A stretch of DNA of 64,000 nt from Leifsonia psychrotolerans (GTDB lineage Bacteria > Actinomycetota > Actinomycetes > Actinomycetales > Microbacteriaceae), in contig NZ_JACCFM010000001.1 in assembly GCF_013410665.1 (NCBI RefSeq), positions 2,728,001-2,792,000 of the forward strand, written 5' to 3'. Under the pieces are notes generated by a model. It ran no database searches. It was not told the origin of the DNA and worked only from the letters and a program-made list of their open reading frames with translations. Within the stretch, counting starts at the first letter, position 1. The number at the start of each line of letters is the position of its first letter. Position numbers and translations under genes: made by a program. Shown here piece after piece: positions 1 to 7,987 of the stretch.

Positions 1-330
1 GTCCCCGTTTGGGTTTACTACTCCGTGCTGCGCATCGTGCTGTTTGCCGTACCGCTCGCCATCCTGCTCGCGCTGCGGGTCGAGTGGTGGCTGTCCGCCC
101 TTCTCGCCGCGCTGATCGGGCTGTGCCTGTCGTACATCTTCCTGCGCAGGTCCCGCAATGCCATGTCGAGCGACCTCTACGCTGCCCGACACCCCGAGAA
201 AGAGCCGATCAGTGACGACGCTGCAAGCGAGGACGCCGCAATCGACCTCGCTGCGGCTGAGGACGCGGCATCCGTTTCAACGACCGCGACCATCTCACAG
301 GCGTCAGAGGGCGAACGCAAGCCCGAGTAG
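1..330 (+). CDS. DUF4229 family small membrane protein, 5' end outside window
   Basis: The frame is open from base 1 and ends in TAG at 328-330. A GTG at 25 is the first possible start inside the window, but the eight codons before it (reading PVWVYYS) resemble the conserved N-terminus of DUF4229 proteins, so the true start is probably just outside. Two hydrophobic helices separated by a short turn (about residues 9-50 of the visible part) are followed by RRSR and then an acidic, Ala-rich cytoplasmic tail. Function is unknown; the family is often found next to menA in Actinobacteria. Its 3' end overlaps the convergent menA by 27 bp. Confidence 0.75.
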   Translation, partial: VPVWVYYSVLRIVLFAVPLAILLALRVEWWLSALLAALIGLCLSYIFLRRSRNAMSSDLYAARHPEKEPISDDAASEDAAIDLAAAEDAASVSTTATISQASEGERKPE

Positions 331-1263
331 CAGCCCGTAGCCGAGACCGGCGAAGCTCGTGAGCTTCAGCGCCAGAATCAGCTCGCGTGAGGTCTTCGCG
401 GTCACCGTGATCAACACGGCGGGCAGTGCCAACAGCAGCATAAAGAACGTGAAGAATGCCAACGGGTAGAAGAGTGTGAAGAACCCGACGATCACGAACG
501 GCACCAGCAGGAACACGCAGTAGGCCACGCGCGCGGCTCGGTTGCCCAGTCGCACGGCGAGGGTGCGTTTGCCCGCGGCCGCGTCGGTTGCGATGTCGCG
601 GATGTTGTTCACCATCAGCACGGCACACGAGATGAGGCCGATTCCGACGGCGCCGAGCCAGCTCTCGGTGTTGATCGTGCCCACCTGCACATAGGTGGTT
701 CCGAGGGTGGCCACCAGTCCGAAGAAGACGAAGACGAACAGTTCGCCGAGCCCGGAATAGCCGTAGGGCTTCTTGCCGCCGGTGTAGAACCAGGCGGCAA
801 GGATGGCAACGGCGCCGACCGCGAGCAGCCACCAGTGCTGGCTCAGAATCACGAGGGTGAGGCCGGCGACGGCGGCGAGGCCGAAGAAGACCAGGGCAAC
901 CTTCAGCACGGTTGCCGGTTTTGCCGCCCCCGAGCCGGTGAGCCGAGCCGGGCCCACGCGGAATGCGTCGGTGCCCCGGATGCCGTCCGAGTAGTCGTTC
1001 GCGTAGTTCACGGCGATCTGCAGAAACAGTGCCACCAGCAGGGCGAGCACGGCCCGCACCGGGTGGAAGATTCCGGGCCCGCTGGCCACAACGGCGGCTC
1101 CGGTACCGATCGCGACGGGCGCGATGGCCAGGGGCAGCGTGCGCAGGCGCGCCCCGCTGACCCAGTCGCCCAGCGTCGCCGGCTTCACGTGCGCCGGGTT
1201 CTTACTCACTCCCGTGTGCCGACGTGCCGGGTTGCCCGACGTGCCGGTGCGCTTGTTCGACAT
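304..1263 (-). CDS. menA: 1,4-dihydroxy-2-naphthoate polyprenyltransferase
   Basis: UbiA-superfamily integral membrane prenyltransferase that joins a polyprenyl diphosphate to 1,4-dihydroxy-2-naphthoate, giving demethylmenaquinone. The first Asp-rich Mg-diphosphate motif reads NYANDYSDGIRGTD and the second lies in NNIRDIATDAAAGKRTL. About eight to nine hydrophobic segments follow. The ATG at 1263 (MSNKRTG) is used here; an in-frame GTG at 1308 would add 15 basic residues. Neither has a convincing ribosome site, so the start is uncertain. menE ends only 55 bp upstream on the same strand, suggesting co-transcription of menB-menE-menA. Confidence 0.9.
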   Translation of the reverse strand: MSNKRTGTSGNPARRHTGVSKNPAHVKPATLGDWVSGARLRTLPLAIAPVAIGTGAAVVASGPGIFHPVRAVLALLVALFLQIAVNYANDYSDGIRGTDAFRVGPARLTGSGAAKPATVLKVALVFFGLAAVAGLTLVILSQHWWLLAVGAVAILAAWFYTGGKKPYGYSGLGELFVFVFFGLVATLGTTYVQVGTINTESWLGAVGIGLISCAVLMVNNIRDIATDAAAGKRTLAVRLGNRAARVAYCVFLLVPFVIVGFFTLFYPLAFFTFFMLLLALPAVLITVTAKTSRELILALKLTSFAGLGYGLLLGLAFAL

Positions 1264-1317
1264 GTTCTGCTGAGTGTTCGGCCGTTTCGGCCGTGATCCG
1301 TGTGCCACGCACTTATG

Positions 1318-2592
1318 TTAGCGGCCGGATGCGTGGGACTCTCCGCGCACCAGCTCGATGAGCGACTGCCTGTCGGGTTTGCCCGATGCCAGCAGCGGGA
1401 TCACCGGTACGATCACCAGCCGAGCCGGCCGCGCAGCCTTGCCGAGCGCCGTGCCCACAGCCTGCCGAATCTGCTCCAACCGAATCTGGGTGCGACGGAT
1501 GTCGGCCTGCTCGCCGTTCCCTCCCGCCGCGACGACCACCGGCACCTGCCCCCATTCGGAATCGGATGCGGCGAGCACGACGGCGTCACCGCATCCGGGC
1601 AGTGCGCGCAGCACCCGTTCGACGGCATCGAGCGAGACTTTCTCGCCGCCGGAGATGATCACGTTGTCGGCGCGGCCGAGCACGCGCACCGCACCTGCGG
1701 CATCCACCTCGCCGAGGTCCCCTGTGCGATACCAGCGCACGCCGTGCTCATCGACGAACCGCTCCCGGGTGCGCTTGACGTCGTTCCAATAGCCCTGTGC
1801 GAGCACCGAGCCCGACAGTTCGAGTTCGCCGCCGACGATGCGCACGCGCGTGTCACCGATCGGCACTCCGTTGTAGACGCAGCCGCCGGCGGTTTCGGAC
1901 GAACCGTAGGTGCGCACCAGATTCAGATCGAGCTCGGCCGCGCGCGCGACGAGCTCGGGCCGGATGGCCTGGCCGCCGACGAGGATCGCGCTGAAGCGGC
2001 GAACGACGGCCAGCACCCGTGGGCTGACGTCGGCCGCCTCGAGAAGGCGAGCGAATTGCACGGGAACCAGAGAGGTGTAGAGCCGGGGCTCGGTGAGCAA
2101 TTCGGCGTAGTCGGCGAACACCTCGGGGTCGAAGTGCCCGCTGGGCAGAATGATCGGCGTGGTATGGGCGGCGATCGAGCGCACGAGAACCTGCACTCCA
2201 GCCACATAGTGAGCCGGAACCGCCAACAGCCACTGCCCGTCGCCGCCGAGCGCCGCACTCGTGGCCGCAGCCCCCGACAGCAGGGCGTCGGTGCTGAGCA
2301 TGACGCGCTTGGGTTCGGCCGTCGACCCCGACGTCTCGATCACGACCGCCACCGACTGCGGAACGCGGCCGCTCTCGCCCGGCGCATCCGGCGTGCCCGA
2401 CGCATCTGGCGTTCCCAACGAGCCCGACGTGCCCGGCGTACCCGACGTGCCCGGCGTACCCGACGTGCCCGGCGTACCCGACGTGCCCGGTACCGGGAGC
2501 ACCGCAGGACCATCGCCGGAGAGCGCCGCCCGGAGAGCCGCGAGAACGTCGACCGGTTGCGTGGCCGACACTGTCACGAGAGCACGGCTCAT
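1318..2592 (-). CDS. menE: o-succinylbenzoate--CoA ligase
   Basis: ANL-superfamily adenylating enzyme that activates o-succinylbenzoate with ATP and loads it on CoA in menaquinone synthesis. Visible motifs are the phosphate-binding loop TSGSTAEPKR (residues 87-96), YGSSETAGG, RTGDLG and the C-terminal GGEKVS hinge. At 424 residues it is longer than a compact MenE because of a low-complexity insert of PGTSGT hexapeptides at residues 35-72, between the N-terminal lead and the P-loop. The insert is made of 18-bp DNA repeats and may vary in length between strains. Neighbours menB and menA confirm the pathway. Confidence 0.92.
   Translation of the reverse strand: MSRALVTVSATQPVDVLAALRAALSGDGPAVLPVPGTSGTPGTSGTPGTSGTPGTSGSLGTPDASGTPDAPGESGRVPQSVAVVIETSGSTAEPKRVMLSTDALLSGAAATSAALGGDGQWLLAVPAHYVAGVQVLVRSIAAHTTPIILPSGHFDPEVFADYAELLTEPRLYTSLVPVQFARLLEAADVSPRVLAVVRRFSAILVGGQAIRPELVARAAELDLNLVRTYGSSETAGGCVYNGVPIGDTRVRIVGGELELSGSVLAQGYWNDVKRTRERFVDEHGVRWYRTGDLGEVDAAGAVRVLGRADNVIISGGEKVSLDAVERVLRALPGCGDAVVLAASDSEWGQVPVVVAAGGNGEQADIRRTQIRLEQIRQAVGTALGKAARPARLVIVPVIPLLASGKPDRQSLIELVRGESHASGR
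2419..2490 (-). repeat. In-frame 18-bp minisatellite inside menE
   Basis: Four near-identical 18-bp units encode PGTSGT, PGTSGT, PGTSGT and PGTSGS (residues 35-58 of MenE). A degenerate stretch (LGTPDASGTPDAPG) follows. The unit length is a multiple of three, so gain or loss of units would keep the frame. It sits before the nucleotide-binding loop, in a region not expected to be part of the fold. Confidence 0.85.
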
Positions 2593-2621
2593 GACGCTCG
2601 CCCCGAGCCGCCCACCAGTCC

Positions 2622-2682
2622 CGCGAACGAGCAGTTGTTGTTGCCTCGGGCCGGCGGAAGCAACAACAACTGCTCGTTCGCG
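2622..2682. repeat. Dispersed palindromic element, copy 1
   Basis: Two perfect 23-bp inverted arms (2622-2644 and 2660-2682) flank a 15-base spacer. The arm contains GAGCAGTTGTTG. Two further copies are at 14225-14285 and 17562-17622, sharing the arm core GAGCAGTTGTTG and the closing CAACAACTGCTC. This copy lies between menB (ends 2728) and menE (starts 2592). As RNA it would make a long hairpin on either strand. It is too GC/AT-mixed and lacks a U tract, so terminator function is possible but unproven. Confidence 0.9.
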
Positions 2683-2727
2683 AGGGGTCGAGGTCCGGAA
2701 TAAGCCATCGGCGGGTTCGCCAACGGG

Positions 2728-3639
2728 TCAGTACTGCCAGGGATACGGGCCCCAGTCGGGATCCCGTTTTTCAAGGAAGGAGTCGCGACCTTCGACGGCC
2801 TCGTCGGTGCCGTAGGCCAACCGGGTCGCCTCACCGGCGAACACTTGCTGGCCGACCAGCCCGTCGTCGACCGCGTTGAACGCAAACTTGAGCATACGGA
2901 TGGCCGTGGGCGACTTGGTCAGGATGTCGTAGGCCCACTCGAGGGCCTTCTCTTCCAGCTGGGCATGTGGCACAACCGCATTCACTGCACCCATCTCATA
3001 GGCGCGCTGCGCCGAGTACTCACGAGCGAGGAAAAACACCTCACGGGCGAACTTCTGCCCGATCTGACGCGCGAAGTATGCGCTGCCGTAGCCTGCGTCG
3101 AATGAGCCAACGTCGGCATCCGTCTGCTTGAATTTTGCGTGTTCGGCGCTGGCGATGCTGAGGTCGCAGACCACGTGGAGCGAATGGCCGCCTCCGGCTG
3201 CCCAGCCGGGAATCACGGCGATCACGACCTTGGGCATGAACCGAATCAGGCGTTGAACCTCCAGAATATGCAGGCGGCCCAAGGCCGTCGGTGCCGGAGC
3301 CCCGTGAGCATCGTCGCCCTCATATTTGTACCCGTCACGGCCCCGGATGCGCTGGTCACCGCCCGAGCAGAACGCCCAGCCGCCATCTTTCGGACTCGGC
3401 CCGTTTCCGGTCAGCAGAACCACCCCGATGCGCGGGTTAGTTCGAGCATGTTCGAGCGCCGCATGCAGTTCGTCGACCGTGCGCGGGCGAAAAGCGTTGC
3501 GCACCTCCGGCCGGTTGAAGGCGATGCGTGCCACCCGCCCCGAGAGGTCGTGATGGTACGTGACATCGGTGAGGGCGTCGAAGCCTGCAACGTTCTGCCA
3601 GCTGGTCGGGTCAAAGAGCTCAGAAACCTGTTCGGTCAT
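2728..3639 (-). CDS. menB: 1,4-dihydroxy-2-naphthoyl-CoA synthase
   Basis: Crotonase-family enzyme that cyclises o-succinylbenzoyl-CoA to 1,4-dihydroxy-2-naphthoyl-CoA. The oxyanion-hole region reads FCSGGDQRIRG, followed by GWAAGGGHSLHVVCDL and the MenB-type DVGSFDAGYGSAYFARQIG segment carrying the catalytic Asp/Tyr region. The C-terminus ends in a WGPYPW motif common in MenB. Length 303 residues, normal for the actinobacterial form. It heads a leftward menB-menE-menA set, with the palindromic element between it and menE. Confidence 0.95.
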   Translation of the reverse strand: MTEQVSELFDPTSWQNVAGFDALTDVTYHHDLSGRVARIAFNRPEVRNAFRPRTVDELHAALEHARTNPRIGVVLLTGNGPSPKDGGWAFCSGGDQRIRGRDGYKYEGDDAHGAPAPTALGRLHILEVQRLIRFMPKVVIAVIPGWAAGGGHSLHVVCDLSIASAEHAKFKQTDADVGSFDAGYGSAYFARQIGQKFAREVFFLAREYSAQRAYEMGAVNAVVPHAQLEEKALEWAYDILTKSPTAIRMLKFAFNAVDDGLVGQQVFAGEATRLAYGTDEAVEGRDSFLEKRDPDWGPYPWQY

Positions 3640-3800
3640 TCCGCCAGCCTACGCGTCTCCCCCCGCGTCGTTCGCGGCTATGAACCGCTCGCGCGCTCAA
3701 TCGACGATATAACGCACCCTTTTGGGGGCCGCGTCAAGCCCCTTGCCGCACTAACGAGGCGGGACTGTACTTAGTATCCGGTCAATTTCGGGAGGCAGCC

Positions 3801-4859
3801 TTGCGCGATATCGTGAAGTCGGATCAGCATTCGGGGACAACCGTTGATATTCCCAACGCGCACTCCCCACGCCGCACCTTGGCCTCGTCAGTGACAACGA
3901 CCACGGTGCCGGCGTCGCCCGCGGCGACGCGCGCCGCCTACCCCGCCAGTTCGCATTACTCCCGAGCGTCAACCGACGCTTTTGGCGACTATCTGCGTCT
4001 GATTGGCAAGGGGCATCTGTTGAACGCCGAGGAAGAGGTCGACCTGGCCCGGCGCATCGAAGTGGGCCTCTTCGCCGATGAACGGCTGAGTAAAGGTGAG
4101 GCGACCCCCGAAGAAGCGAGGGAGCTCGCCACACTCGCCCATGACGGGCACCGAGCAAAGAATGACTTCATCGAGTCCAATCTGCGGCTCGTGGTGAGCA
4201 TCGCGAAACACTATTCGGGCCGCGGCGTACCGATCATGGATCTGGTGCAAGACGGAAACATCGGCCTGGTGCGCGCCGTCGAGAAATACGACTTCATGAC
4301 CGGCTACAAGTTCTCGACGTATGCCACGTGGTGGATCCGCCAGGCCATCCACCGCGGCATGGCAGACAAGTCGCGCATGATCCGCATCCCGGTGCACACG
4401 GCCGAAAAGCTTAACAAGATCAAACGCATCCGTCGCGACCTCACCGGCTCACTCGACCGGGAACCCACCGAACGCGAGATTGCCGACGTGGCTCAGATGT
4501 CGGCCAGCGACGTTGCCCGCCTGCTGCTCTACGACAACGAGCCGATCTCACTGCATTCGCCGGTTGGCGACGGCGTCGGCGACATCGCCGAGTTGATCAT
4601 TGATGATGACCTGCCCCAACCCGATGAATACGCCACAATCACCCTGCGGGCAGCCGACATCTTGTTCTACCTTGAGGCGCTTCCGCCCCGCGAGCGATCG
4701 ATCCTGCGCGCCAGGTTCGGACTTGACGGCGACGAACCCCACACGCTCGACCAAATCGCACTCGTCGAGGGCGTCACCCGCGAACGAGTACGTCAGATCG
4801 AAAAGCGCGCCTTGGCCATGCTTCACGTTCCACGCCTGGAGCGCTACCTTCGCGACTAA
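3801..4859 (+). CDS. RNA polymerase sigma factor, sigma-70 group 2
   Basis: A 352-residue sigma-70 protein. Region 1.2 (DAFGDYLRLIGKGHLL, about residue 57) is followed by region 2 (SNLRLVVSIAKHYSGRGVPIM; YKFSTYATWWIRQAI), region 3 (PVHTAEKLNKI) and region 4 ending in a helix-turn-helix (HTLDQIALVEGVTRERVRQIE). The N-terminus is short and low in complexity, lacking the long region 1.1 of the primary sigma, so it is a SigB/HrdB-like secondary factor rather than the main RpoD. The TTG start is chosen because GGGAGG sits 6-11 bases upstream. The next gene follows within about 115 bp. Confidence 0.88.
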   Translation: MRDIVKSDQHSGTTVDIPNAHSPRRTLASSVTTTTVPASPAATRAAYPASSHYSRASTDAFGDYLRLIGKGHLLNAEEEVDLARRIEVGLFADERLSKGEATPEEARELATLAHDGHRAKNDFIESNLRLVVSIAKHYSGRGVPIMDLVQDGNIGLVRAVEKYDFMTGYKFSTYATWWIRQAIHRGMADKSRMIRIPVHTAEKLNKIKRIRRDLTGSLDREPTEREIADVAQMSASDVARLLLYDNEPISLHSPVGDGVGDIAELIIDDDLPQPDEYATITLRAADILFYLEALPPRERSILRARFGLDGDEPHTLDQIALVEGVTRERVRQIEKRALAMLHVPRLERYLRD

Positions 4860-4972
4860 TGAAACTATGTCACATTATGAACACGGTCACCCCTCTGTAC
4901 CCCGCGCAGCTCTTCCCAGGCATCCGCTCAACGGCGTATGGTCTCAGCTACCCGACTGTCTGGAGTGGCGCT

Positions 4973-5293
4973 GTGGGAAAACTGACCTATAACTCGATGC
5001 TGACGGCAGACTTTGACGACCGCGTGTTAGCCCATATTCAGGTCGTCATCGGAGCCAAGCTCCGGCGCGGGGAAGCGTTCTATTTCAGCTGGCGTGACGA
5101 TCCCAAGTCCGGCGACGGGCGAAGCGCGATTTGGATTCACCCCGGCATCGCGCTGACGTTCAAATATTTCGGCGGTCGCGCGCCCTCACTGAACCGGGGC
5201 TGGATCGACGCTCTGATGACGACCGCTAATTCATCGGCCGGCCTGCAGATCGTTCCGGAGCCACCCAACCTCACCAATGATCCCAAGGGATGA
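4973..5293 (+). CDS. DUF7882-like small protein
   Basis: About 106 residues starting VGKLTYNSMLTADFDD at GTG 4973, with GGAG nine bases upstream. An in-frame ATG at 4859 would add 38 residues unlike the family. The body (LRRGEAFYFSW, then IWIHPGIALTF, then RAPSLNRGWIDALM) matches a small family common in Microbacteriaceae that databases often mislabel as ATP-dependent DNA ligase; no nucleotidyltransferase motif is present. Function is unknown. The stop codon overlaps the possible start of the next gene (ATGA), and it lies just downstream of the sigma factor. Confidence 0.7.
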   Translation: MGKLTYNSMLTADFDDRVLAHIQVVIGAKLRRGEAFYFSWRDDPKSGDGRSAIWIHPGIALTFKYFGGRAPSLNRGWIDALMTTANSSAGLQIVPEPPNLTNDPKG

Positions 5294-5565
5294 GGAATGA
5301 CATGAACAGGGTCGACATCGTCTACGGCGGCAGCGAATACTCCCTCGGCGGCCGAACTGCGGAATCGATTCAGCAGGAGATCACCGCCGCCATGTCGGCG
5401 CACACCCCCTACTGGTTGCCGGTCAATCGTGGTGGTGGACGGTTCGAGGGCGCCTTTCTCTTGATCAGCACCGGCATTCCGATTGCCGTCGTCAGCACGC
5501 GCGTAAGTTCCGACGTCGACGACGACGCGGCCGACGACGATGCCGTCTTCATCGACTCCGACTGA
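5290..5565 (+). CDS. Small hypothetical protein with acidic tail
   Basis: Ninety-one residues from ATG 5290 (overlapping the upstream TGA), or 87 from ATG 5302, which has AAGGGATGAGG ahead of it. The core ([25 protein letters not shown]) is strand-helix in look, ending in a tail of about 18 residues rich in Asp. I do not recognise a characterised family. The likely coupling to the DUF7882-like gene suggests they act together. The 15-bp tandem repeats begin 15 bp after its stop. Confidence 0.6.
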   Translation: MRNDMNRVDIVYGGSEYSLGGRTAESIQQEITAAMSAHTPYWLPVNRGGGRFEGAFLLISTGIPIAVVSTRVSSDVDDDAADDDAVFIDSD

Positions 5566-5579
5566 CCGACGTCGCCTGA

Positions 5580-5624
5580 TCGGCCGCCGTTTGCTCGGCC
5601 GCCGTTTGCTCGGCCGCCGTTTGC
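5580..5624. repeat. 15-bp tandem repeat upstream of menC
   Basis: Three perfect copies of TCGGCCGCCGTTTGC at 5580-5594, 5595-5609 and 5610-5624, followed by a degenerate fourth. The array ends 43 bp before the menC start codon, in the region where the menC leader or promoter must lie. Confidence 0.9.
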
Positions 5625-5667
5625 TCGACCTCCGACCGATCGGGCGGCTGGGTGCCAGACTGGACGC

Positions 5668-6648
5668 ATGCTGCCGCACCTCGATGAACTGTTGGGCACC
5701 GCACGCGTGGTGTCGTTGCCACTGGTAACCCGCTTCCGTGGAATTGATTCGCGTGAAGCACTGCTTCTGCGTGGCCCGGAAGGCTGGAGCGAGTTCTCGC
5801 CGTTCGTGGAATACGACGACGCTGAGGCCGCCACCTGGCTGTGGGCTGCACTCGAATTCGGCTGGTCCCCGACGCCGCCGACCGTGCGTGAGCGCATCCC
5901 GGTCAACGCCACTGTGCCGGCTGTCACGCCCGACGCCGTCGCCAGCGTGCTGGCCCGCTTCCCCGGCTGCCGCACCGCCAAGGTCAAGGTGGCCGGTCCC
6001 GGCGACACGCTGGCGGATGACGTGGCACGCGTGCGGGCCGTACGCGCAGCCCTCGGGCCAGCCGGCCGGGTGCGCGTCGATGCCAATGGGCTCTGGAACC
6101 TCGACGAGGCCGAACATGCCATCCACGCCCTGGCCGAGTTCGATCTCGAGTATGTCGAGCAGCCCTGCATGAGCATCGACGAACTCGCCGAGATTCGGCG
6201 CCGCACCCACTACCTCGGAGTGCCGATTGCCGCCGACGAGAGTGTGCGCCGCAGCGACGACCCGCTGGCCGTCGCCCGGGCCGGCGCCGCCGACATCCTG
6301 GTGCTGAAAGCGCAACCGCAGGGCGGCATCCGTGCGGCGCTGTCGGTCAGCGCGCAGACCGGGCTGCCCGTCGTTGTCTCGAGCGCCCTCGACACGTCGG
6401 TTGGCATTGCGATGGGCGCCTATCTCGCGGCCGCGCTGCCGGAGCTGGAGTTTGATTGCGGGCTCGGCACGGCGTCTCTGCTCGCAGCGGATGTCACATC
6501 CGAGCCGCTTCGACCAGCCGGTGGATCGATCCCGGTGCGCCGCGTGGAGCCGGATGCCGCGTTGCTCGACCGGTATGCGGCCTCACCACAGCGCCGCGAC
6601 TGGTGGCTGGAGCGCCTGGCGCGCGTCTATGAGGTCGTCGCCGACTGA
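5668..6648 (+). CDS. menC: o-succinylbenzoate synthase
   Basis: Enolase-superfamily dehydratase that converts SHCHC to o-succinylbenzoate in menaquinone synthesis. The catalytic lysine pair is in AKVKVAG, metal ligands are in RVDANGLW (Asp), YVEQPC (Glu) and AADESVR (Asp), and the second-side Lys is in [11 protein letters not shown]. Length 326 residues, typical of the actinobacterial short form. It is transcribed opposite to menB/E/A and separated from them by the sigma-factor group, so the men genes here form at least two units. A repeat locus begins two bases after its stop. Confidence 0.93.
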   Translation: MLPHLDELLGTARVVSLPLVTRFRGIDSREALLLRGPEGWSEFSPFVEYDDAEAATWLWAALEFGWSPTPPTVRERIPVNATVPAVTPDAVASVLARFPGCRTAKVKVAGPGDTLADDVARVRAVRAALGPAGRVRVDANGLWNLDEAEHAIHALAEFDLEYVEQPCMSIDELAEIRRRTHYLGVPIAADESVRRSDDPLAVARAGAADILVLKAQPQGGIRAALSVSAQTGLPVVVSSALDTSVGIAMGAYLAAALPELEFDCGLGTASLLAADVTSEPLRPAGGSIPVRRVEPDAALLDRYAASPQRRDWWLERLARVYEVVAD

Positions 6649-6649
6649 C

Positions 6650-6981
6650 CCACGGATGCCCGCTGGTCGAGCCTGTCGAGACCCCGCAAGCCGTACTCGA
6701 GACTCAGCACGAGATCTCGACACGCTCGATCAACGAGTGGGACGCTCGACCAACGGGTGACCCACGGATGCCCGCTGGTCGAGCCTGTCGAGACCCCGCA
6801 AGCCGTACTCGAGACTCAGCACGAGATCTCGACACGCTCGATCAACGGGTGGGACGCTCGATCAACGAGTGGGACGCTCGATCAACGAGTGGGACGCTCG
6901 ATCAACGAGTGGGACGCTCGACCAACGGGTGACCCACGGATGCCCGCTGGTCGAGCCTGTCGAGACCCCGCAAGCCGCCGT
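6650..6981. repeat. REP-like repeat locus with 20-bp minisatellite
   Basis: Three macro-units start at about 6649, 6761 and 6933 (third truncated). Each has a left arm GGTCGAGCCTGTCGAGACC and, in units 1 and 2, a right arm GATCTCGACACGCTCGATCA that is its imperfect inverted copy (16 of 19 positions match). The left arms are 112 and 172 bp apart, which equals 92 + 20n with n = 1 and 4: the extra length is tandem copies of a 20-mer (GGGACGCTCGATCAACGAGT) derived from the right arm. It fills the gap between convergent menC and ccsB. Confidence 0.92.
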
Positions 6982-7977
6982 CTAAAGACCCGAGTACGCG
7001 TGCAAGCCCTTAAAGAACACGTTCACGATGCCGAAGTTGAACATCACGGCCGAGAAGCCGATAATGGCCAGCCAGGCGGAGCGTGAACCACGCCATCCGC
7101 GGGTCGCTCGAGCGTGAATGTACCCGGCATAGATGACCCAGATGATGAAGGTCCAGACTTCCTTGGTGTCCCAGCCCCAGTACCGGCCCCAGGCGGCTTC
7201 CGCCCAGACCGAACCGGCCATCAGGGTGAAGGTCCACAGAATGAAGCCGATGATGTTGATGCGGTAGGCCAGGTTCTCGAGCGTAACTGCCGACGGCAGC
7301 GTGGCGAGGAACTTGAGCCGCATCGCCTTGCCCTCAGCTAAGAGACCCTCACGGCGGAACTGCAGCAACTGCACCGCCGACAGCGCGAAGCCGAGCGCGA
7401 AGAAGCCCGTGCCGAGTGTGGCGACGAACACGTGGATGACCAGCCAGAACGACTGCAATGCCGGTGGCAGCGGCGCGACCTCAACGTAGAAGTTCAGTGC
7501 GGCGACCCCGAGAAGCACCAACACGAGTCCGGTGACGAACGTTCCGAGGAACCGAAGGTCGACCCGGGTGATCACGATGAGGAACACCGTCATGATCACG
7601 AGCGTGCCCGTCATCGCGAACTCGTACATGTTCGCCCACGGCACCCGTCCGGCGGCGATTCCACGCAACACGTCGGCCACCAGGTGCAATACCCAGGCCA
7701 AAACGGTGAGCGAGACGCCGATGCGCAGGCTCTTCGACCGGCCGTACGGCGTCGCCGCGTCGTTCGACATGCGGGCGCTGAGCTTGGTGAGCGTCGCTGT
7801 GCCGCCCGCCGACCCTTGAGCGGATGCCCTGGCATCCGCCGTCGAGGCTGCGGCTACTTCGGCTGCACCCACCGCGGACGAGCGCCGTGCCAGGTCGACC
7901 GCGAAGGCGATGAAGGCCAACGCGTACACGGCCATGGCCGAGTAGAGACTGAGAATTGAGAGATCGTTGAGATTCAC
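6982..7977 (-). CDS. ccsB: Cytochrome c biogenesis protein CcsB (haem handling)
   Basis: Multi-pass membrane protein of the System II (Ccs/Res) pathway that, with ResB, moves haem across the membrane and attaches it to apocytochrome c. The tryptophan-rich haem-binding motif reads WGRYWGWDTKEVW near residue 270, and conserved His residues sit in the flanking helices. The start is placed at GTG 7977 (VNLNDLSILSLYSAMAVYA), ten bases after the resB stop; the longer frame upstream lies inside resB. It is the last gene of the leftward operon, ending at the repeat locus. Confidence 0.93.
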   Translation of the reverse strand: MNLNDLSILSLYSAMAVYALAFIAFAVDLARRSSAVGAAEVAAASTADARASAQGSAGGTATLTKLSARMSNDAATPYGRSKSLRIGVSLTVLAWVLHLVADVLRGIAAGRVPWANMYEFAMTGTLVIMTVFLIVITRVDLRFLGTFVTGLVLVLLGVAALNFYVEVAPLPPALQSFWLVIHVFVATLGTGFFALGFALSAVQLLQFRREGLLAEGKAMRLKFLATLPSAVTLENLAYRINIIGFILWTFTLMAGSVWAEAAWGRYWGWDTKEVWTFIIWVIYAGYIHARATRGWRGSRSAWLAIIGFSAVMFNFGIVNVFFKGLHAYSGL

Positions 7978-7987
7978 GGTTGTAAGC

